Shown here one piece after another: positions 60,931 to 64,000 of a stretch of DNA of 64,000 bases; positions within the stretch are counted from its first letter, which is position 1, and each line of letters starts with the position of its first letter. The position numbers and the translations under genes are program-made. This stretch comes from Corynebacterium sp. (GTDB lineage Bacteria; Actinomycetota; Actinomycetes; Mycobacteriales; Mycobacteriaceae): assembly GCF_022712275.1 (NCBI RefSeq), contig NZ_JALAGU010000008.1, positions 1 to 64,000 on the forward strand, given 5' to 3'. The notes beneath the pieces were generated by a model. The model searched no databases and was not told the origin of the DNA. It saw only the letters and a list, made by a program, of their open reading frames with translations.

Positions 60931-60949
60931 ACGAAAGGTCGTGGCTGCC

Positions 60950-61264
60950 ATGTCATGGTTCATTCTCGTTGTCTCCGGTGTCTTCGAGGCGGTCTGGGCG
61001 ACCGCGCTCGGGCGTTCCGACGGACTCTCCCGCCTCTGGCCGACTGTCGTGTTCTTCTCCGCACTGGTCGTCAGCATGGGCGGTCTCGCGTGGTCGATGC
61101 GGGATCTGCCGACCGGCACCGCCTACGCGGTATGGGTGGCGGTCGGTGCAGTGTGCACCGTGGCCTGGGCGATGACGACCGGCGAAGAACCGGTCACTGC
61201 ACTGCGGATCCTGTTCCTCACGGTCATCATCGGCGGCGTGATCGGGCTGAAGCTCGTCAGCTGA
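60950..61264 (+). CDS. sugE: SMR-family guanidinium exporter (SugE/Gdx type), 104 aa
   Basis: Four-helix small multidrug resistance protein, cytoplasmic membrane, dual-topology dimer. The essential Glu is in GVFEAVWATALG (~residue 12), with the Gdx-type GT-A-YAVWVAVGAV helix 3 segment. SugE/Gdx members export guanidinium rather than broad drugs, and the upstream guanidine-III riboswitch supports that role here. Start ATG at 60950 (MSWFIL, as in E. coli SugE); GTG at 60941 is too close to the ribosome site. Confidence 0.92.
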   Translation: MSWFILVVSGVFEAVWATALGRSDGLSRLWPTVVFFSALVVSMGGLAWSMRDLPTGTAYAVWVAVGAVCTVAWAMTTGEEPVTALRILFLTVIIGGVIGLKLVS

Positions 61265-61348
61265 CCGGCGCCTCCTACCACTGCCGGAGCCCCGGAAGAG
61301 ATTCGCCGGGTGGTTGGCACCGGGACAGGCACCTGTCAGACTCGGTCC

Positions 61349-61789
61349 ATGGAACCACGCCTGCACTTCCTCACGCTCGCAACTCCCGACCTCGACGCGG
61401 CACGGAGGTTCTACCACGATGGGCTGGGGTGGCCCATGGCACATGACGAGCCGGGCGAGATCATCTTCTTCCAGATCGCCCCGGGGCTGCTGCTCGGACT
61501 GTTCGACGCCGGGAAGTTCGACGAGGACCTTCTCCGTGACCGGGCGAGCGGCGGTGGCAGTGCCGTCAGCGGTGTCACGCTGGCCCACAACGTACCTGAC
61601 CGGGACAGTGTCACGGACACGCTCGCCGCGTTCGAGGCGGCAGGTGGAACGATCCTCACGCCGGCCCAGGAAGGCCCATTCGGCGGAGTCTTCCACGGCC
61701 ACGCGGCAGACCCGAACGGCGTCATCTGGGAGATCGCCCACAACCCGGGCTGGTACATCGCCGACGACGGCTCGGTGTTCTTCGACTAG
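61349..61789 (+). CDS. VOC-family (glyoxalase/bleomycin-resistance fold) protein, 146 aa
   Basis: Two beta-alpha-beta-beta-beta modules: TLATPDLDAARRFYHDGLGW near residue 8 and a second half ending DPNGVIWEIAHNPGW. Ligand residues of the metal-dependent members are partly present (Glu in the last strand). Monocistronic, start ATG at 61349 after a weak site. No neighbour suggests the substrate; glyoxalase, dioxygenase and binding-only roles are all open. Confidence 0.8.
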   Translation: MEPRLHFLTLATPDLDAARRFYHDGLGWPMAHDEPGEIIFFQIAPGLLLGLFDAGKFDEDLLRDRASGGGSAVSGVTLAHNVPDRDSVTDTLAAFEAAGGTILTPAQEGPFGGVFHGHAADPNGVIWEIAHNPGWYIADDGSVFFD

Positions 61790-61796
61790 CTGCGGC

Positions 61797-62669
61797 TCAG
61801 CGCCGCTGACACTCCGGGCAGTAGTGCGAGGACCGGTTGGTCCACTGTTCCCGGACAACGGGCGTCCCGCACCGAGGACACGGCTCGCCCTCGCGTCCGT
61901 AGACGTTGAGCGACCGGGAGAAGTACCCGGACGCCCCGTTGACGTTGACGTAGAGGTCATCGAAGGAGGTCCCGCCCGCGGCCAGGGCCCGGGTCATCAC
62001 CTCAGCGGCGGCGTCCAGCAGGGCCACGACATCGGCCTGACGCATCGCGGTCGCCTTCTTCCGCGGATGCACCTGTGCCGCCCACAGTGCTTCGTCGGCG
62101 TAGATGTTCCCGATTCCGGAGACCACGGTCTGGTCCAGCAGGACACGCTTGATCTCGGAGCGCTTCTTCCGGATGACGCGGGCGGTGTGCGCGGTATCGA
62201 AGGCCGCGTCCAGCGGATCCACGGCGATATGCGGCACCGGGTCGGTCACCCCCGGGGCGTTGAGCTCCCAGCGGCCGAAGGTCCGCTGGTCGACGAAGCT
62301 GAGCTCCAGTTCTCTCCCGGTGTCTGTGACCAGCAGTGACCGGATCCGCAGATGCGGTGAGGTCACCTGGCCCGGCTCGCCGAGCAGCATCTGCCCGGAC
62401 ATACCGAGGTGGACCAGGAGGCAACGTCCTGAACCCTGTCCTGCCCCCTCAGCCACACGCGGGTACTCCAGGTCGATCCAGAAGTACTTGCCCCGCCGTC
62501 GGAGAGCGGTGATCCTGGCGTCCTCCAGACCCGCTTCCAGGGCCGCGGCACCGCCGGGCTGGCCACGTACCGCGCGTGGGTGAAGCACTTCGGTGCCGAT
62601 GATGGTCGCACCGGTGATGTGCTCGGCCAGACCGCTGCGGACGACCTCGACCTCAGGAAGCTCAGGCAC
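61797..62669 (-). CDS. mutM: Formamidopyrimidine-DNA glycosylase, 290 aa
   Basis: Excises oxidised purines such as 8-oxoguanine. PELPEVEVVR gives the catalytic Pro2 and Glu3, RRGKYFW holds the lysine, and the C-terminal zinc finger has C-x2-C / C-x2-C (PCPRCG and YCPEC). Length standard. 7 bp upstream of rnc's stop, so they are one unit, in the rnc-mutM order common in actinobacteria. Confidence 0.96.
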   Translation of the reverse strand: MPELPEVEVVRSGLAEHITGATIIGTEVLHPRAVRGQPGGAAALEAGLEDARITALRRRGKYFWIDLEYPRVAEGAGQGSGRCLLVHLGMSGQMLLGEPGQVTSPHLRIRSLLVTDTGRELELSFVDQRTFGRWELNAPGVTDPVPHIAVDPLDAAFDTAHTARVIRKKRSEIKRVLLDQTVVSGIGNIYADEALWAAQVHPRKKATAMRQADVVALLDAAAEVMTRALAAGGTSFDDLYVNVNGASGYFSRSLNVYGREGEPCPRCGTPVVREQWTNRSSHYCPECQRR

Positions 62670-62676
62670 CGGCGAC

Positions 62677-63420
62677 TCAGCCGTTCAGCCCACTGAGCAT
62701 GCGGTAGGCTTCACGGGCGGCATGGTGCTCCGCCTCCTTCTTCGTGTGCCCGGTCCCCGTGCCGCGCACCTCACCGTCAAAGGAGACGGTCGCGCTGAAG
62801 GTCTGGTCGTGGTCCGGCCCCTTGACGTCGGAGGCGTACACCGGGTCCCCGGAGATCCTCAGGTCGGACATCTTCTCCAGCAGCACGGTCTTCCAGTCCA
62901 TGGTGAGACCGGTGGACGGGGCGGTGGTGATCTTGCGCTCGAAGATGCGCAGCACCGTGGCACGGGCGACCTCGAAGCCGCACTCCAGGTAGATCGCGCC
63001 GAGCATGGCCTCCACCGAGTCGGCGAGGATGGAGTGCTTGTCGGCACCGCCGGTCATCTCCTCGCCGCGTCCGAGCAGGATATTTGCACCCATGCCCAGC
63101 TCCCGGGCCACCTCAGCCAGGGCGTACATGTTGACCACACCGGCGCGCATCTTGGAGATGTCGGACTCGGAACGGTCCGGGAACTGCCGGTAGAGCTGCT
63201 CGGCGACGGAGAGACCGAGGACGGCGTCCCCGAGAAACTCGAGCCGCTCATTGTTCGGCAGGTTGCCGTTCTCGTTGGCGAAGGAACGGTGCGACAGTGC
63301 CAGACGCAGCATCCCGTCGGACAGTTCCACACCCCACGCCGCAAGCAGCGGGGCATGGTCGGTCTTCGAGAATGCCGCTTCCAGTGCGGCTTCGCCGGTC
63401 AGGCGACGCTTACGCGACAT
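62677..63420 (-). CDS. rnc: Ribonuclease III, 247 aa
   Basis: Cleaves double-stranded RNA in rRNA processing. The signature NERLEFLGDAVLG is near residue 52, the second acidic cluster (ADSVEAMLGAIYLE) near 120, and a double-stranded RNA-binding domain is ~165-240. Stop is 7 bp before the mutM start; start overlaps the DUF177 stop by one base. Length normal. Confidence 0.96.
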   Translation of the reverse strand: MSRKRRLTGEAALEAAFSKTDHAPLLAAWGVELSDGMLRLALSHRSFANENGNLPNNERLEFLGDAVLGLSVAEQLYRQFPDRSESDISKMRAGVVNMYALAEVARELGMGANILLGRGEEMTGGADKHSILADSVEAMLGAIYLECGFEVARATVLRIFERKITTAPSTGLTMDWKTVLLEKMSDLRISGDPVYASDVKGPDHDQTFSATVSFDGEVRGTGTGHTKKEAEHHAAREAYRMLSGLNG

Positions 63421-64000
63421 CAGTTCTTCCCGTCTTCACTGTCGTCGGAGCCTGCCTCGTCGGCGATCTCGTCGAGCTTGCCGGCCAGGCCCGCCCACCG
63501 GGTGTCCGGGGCAGCCGCCTGCTCCTCGGAGATGCCGTCGGGAGCGGGGGTGTCCTCGGCGCACTCGTGACCGTAGTCCTCGCACACCGGGTTGAACGGC
63601 AGGTTCAGGCCCACCTCGTCGAGCACCAGCTGGGTGATGTCGACCATGTCGTCCTGGACGAGCAGCGGCTCGAAATCATCGTCGTCCTCGGTCTCGCCCC
63701 CGGCGACACCGTCACGGGTGATGAAGTCGGCGTTGAGGCCGAAGACGTCGCTGATGTGCACCGACAACGGCTCATCGAGTTCCGCCAGGCAGCGGGAGCA
63801 CTGGCCGGTGGCCTGGCCGTGGACGGTGGCGTCCACCAGCAGGGACTCCCCCAGGTTCGACACGTCGGCGTCGACCTCGATCGGCGATCCCTCGGTGACA
63901 CCGAGCATCTCACCGCCGAGGCGGACCGGTGCGGGGCCGGTGGTGGTCAGGTGCTGAGGCATTCCGGTGGACCGGAGGACCTCACGGACTTCAAGCTGGA
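63420..64000 (-). CDS. DUF177 (YceD-family) protein, partial at window end
   Basis: Cys-containing rRNA-maturation-linked protein. CSRCLAEL and, later, CEDYGHEC match the YceD pattern, although the zinc-ligand role is unproven. An ATG lies at 63962, but the frame continues upstream to the window edge with LEVREVLRSTG, which fits the family N-terminus, so the true start is beyond base 64000. Immediately upstream of rnc. Normally followed by rpmF in many genomes, not here. Confidence 0.85.
   Translation of the reverse strand, partial: QLEVREVLRSTGMPQHLTTTGPAPVRLGGEMLGVTEGSPIEVDADVSNLGESLLVDATVHGQATGQCSRCLAELDEPLSVHISDVFGLNADFITRDGVAGGETEDDDDFEPLLVQDDMVDITQLVLDEVGLNLPFNPVCEDYGHECAEDTPAPDGISEEQAAAPDTRWAGLAGKLDEIADEAGSDDSEDGKN

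Overview
The window is a high-GC chromosomal segment from an actinobacterium, very probably a Corynebacterium. The evidence is gene content and order: dxr-rip1, DUF2631, rpsB-tsf-pyrH-frr-cdsA-rlmN, xerC-dprA-comM-yraN, DUF2469-rnhB-lepB-rplS, trmD-rimM-rpsP-ffh-amt-ftsY-smc and mutM-rnc-DUF177 follow corynebacterial and mycobacterial layout. Species cannot be fixed from the sequence alone. No rRNA, tRNA, CRISPR array, prophage or insertion sequence was recognised.

Layout. 1-10.9 kb is accessory metabolism: a minus-strand pair (GltS-like symporter plus YtcJ-type amidohydrolase), an SMP-30 lactonase-like gene, a pentitol/mannitol block (xylB and an AtlR-like DeoR regulator on minus, an MFS polyol transporter and mannitol 2-dehydrogenase on plus, with a shared repeat-containing control region), and an orphan iron-siderophore-type binding lipoprotein. 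10.9-14.6 kb holds tandem TM2 genes, a 775-bp gene-free stretch with palindromic elements, and a sodium:alanine symporter. 14.6-20.5 kb carries a carboxymuconolactone decarboxylase-like gene, map, a penicillin-binding lipoprotein, rip1 and dxr. 20.7-27.5 kb is DUF2631, a repeat-rich intergenic region, rlmN, lapA and the translation/phospholipid cluster. 28-41 kb holds an M23-like protein, XerC, competence/recombination genes, RNase HII, signal peptidase, L19, Tex and TrmD. 41-56.8 kb holds RimM, GdhA, S16, both SRP GTPases, an ammonium transporter, a 1237-residue unknown protein and SMC. 56.9-61.8 kb is a second accessory patch: a tyrosine-phosphatase lipoprotein, acylphosphatase, two apparently shortened genes, a second sodium:alanine symporter, a guanidine-III riboswitch with an SMR exporter, and a VOC protein. 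61.8-64 kb is mutM, rnc and a DUF177 gene running off the window.

How the parts work together. Most of the window serves protein synthesis and export (S2, S16, L19, EF-Ts, RRF, RimM, TrmD, RlmN, Ffh, FtsY, LepB, Map), chromosome maintenance (SMC, XerC, DprA, RnhB, MutM) and envelope synthesis (Dxr, CdsA, PBP, Rip1). The polyol block looks like a self-contained inducible catabolic unit. The SMR exporter behind its riboswitch is a self-contained guanidinium-detoxification unit.

Most notable non-coding signals: the guanidine-III riboswitch at 60891-60930; a ~90-bp terminal-inverted-repeat element present twice (21453-21543 and 58352-58441) with an invariant internal octamer at the same offset; a second repeat family shared between 12472-12538 and 21276-21342; a 25-bp repeat containing a DnaA-box sequence at 33016 and 40400; and several promoters whose -10 box sits 7-8 nt before the start codon, implying leaderless mRNAs. 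No previously undescribed multi-gene system is evident. The best candidates for something undescribed are the repeat elements and the large SMC-adjacent protein.
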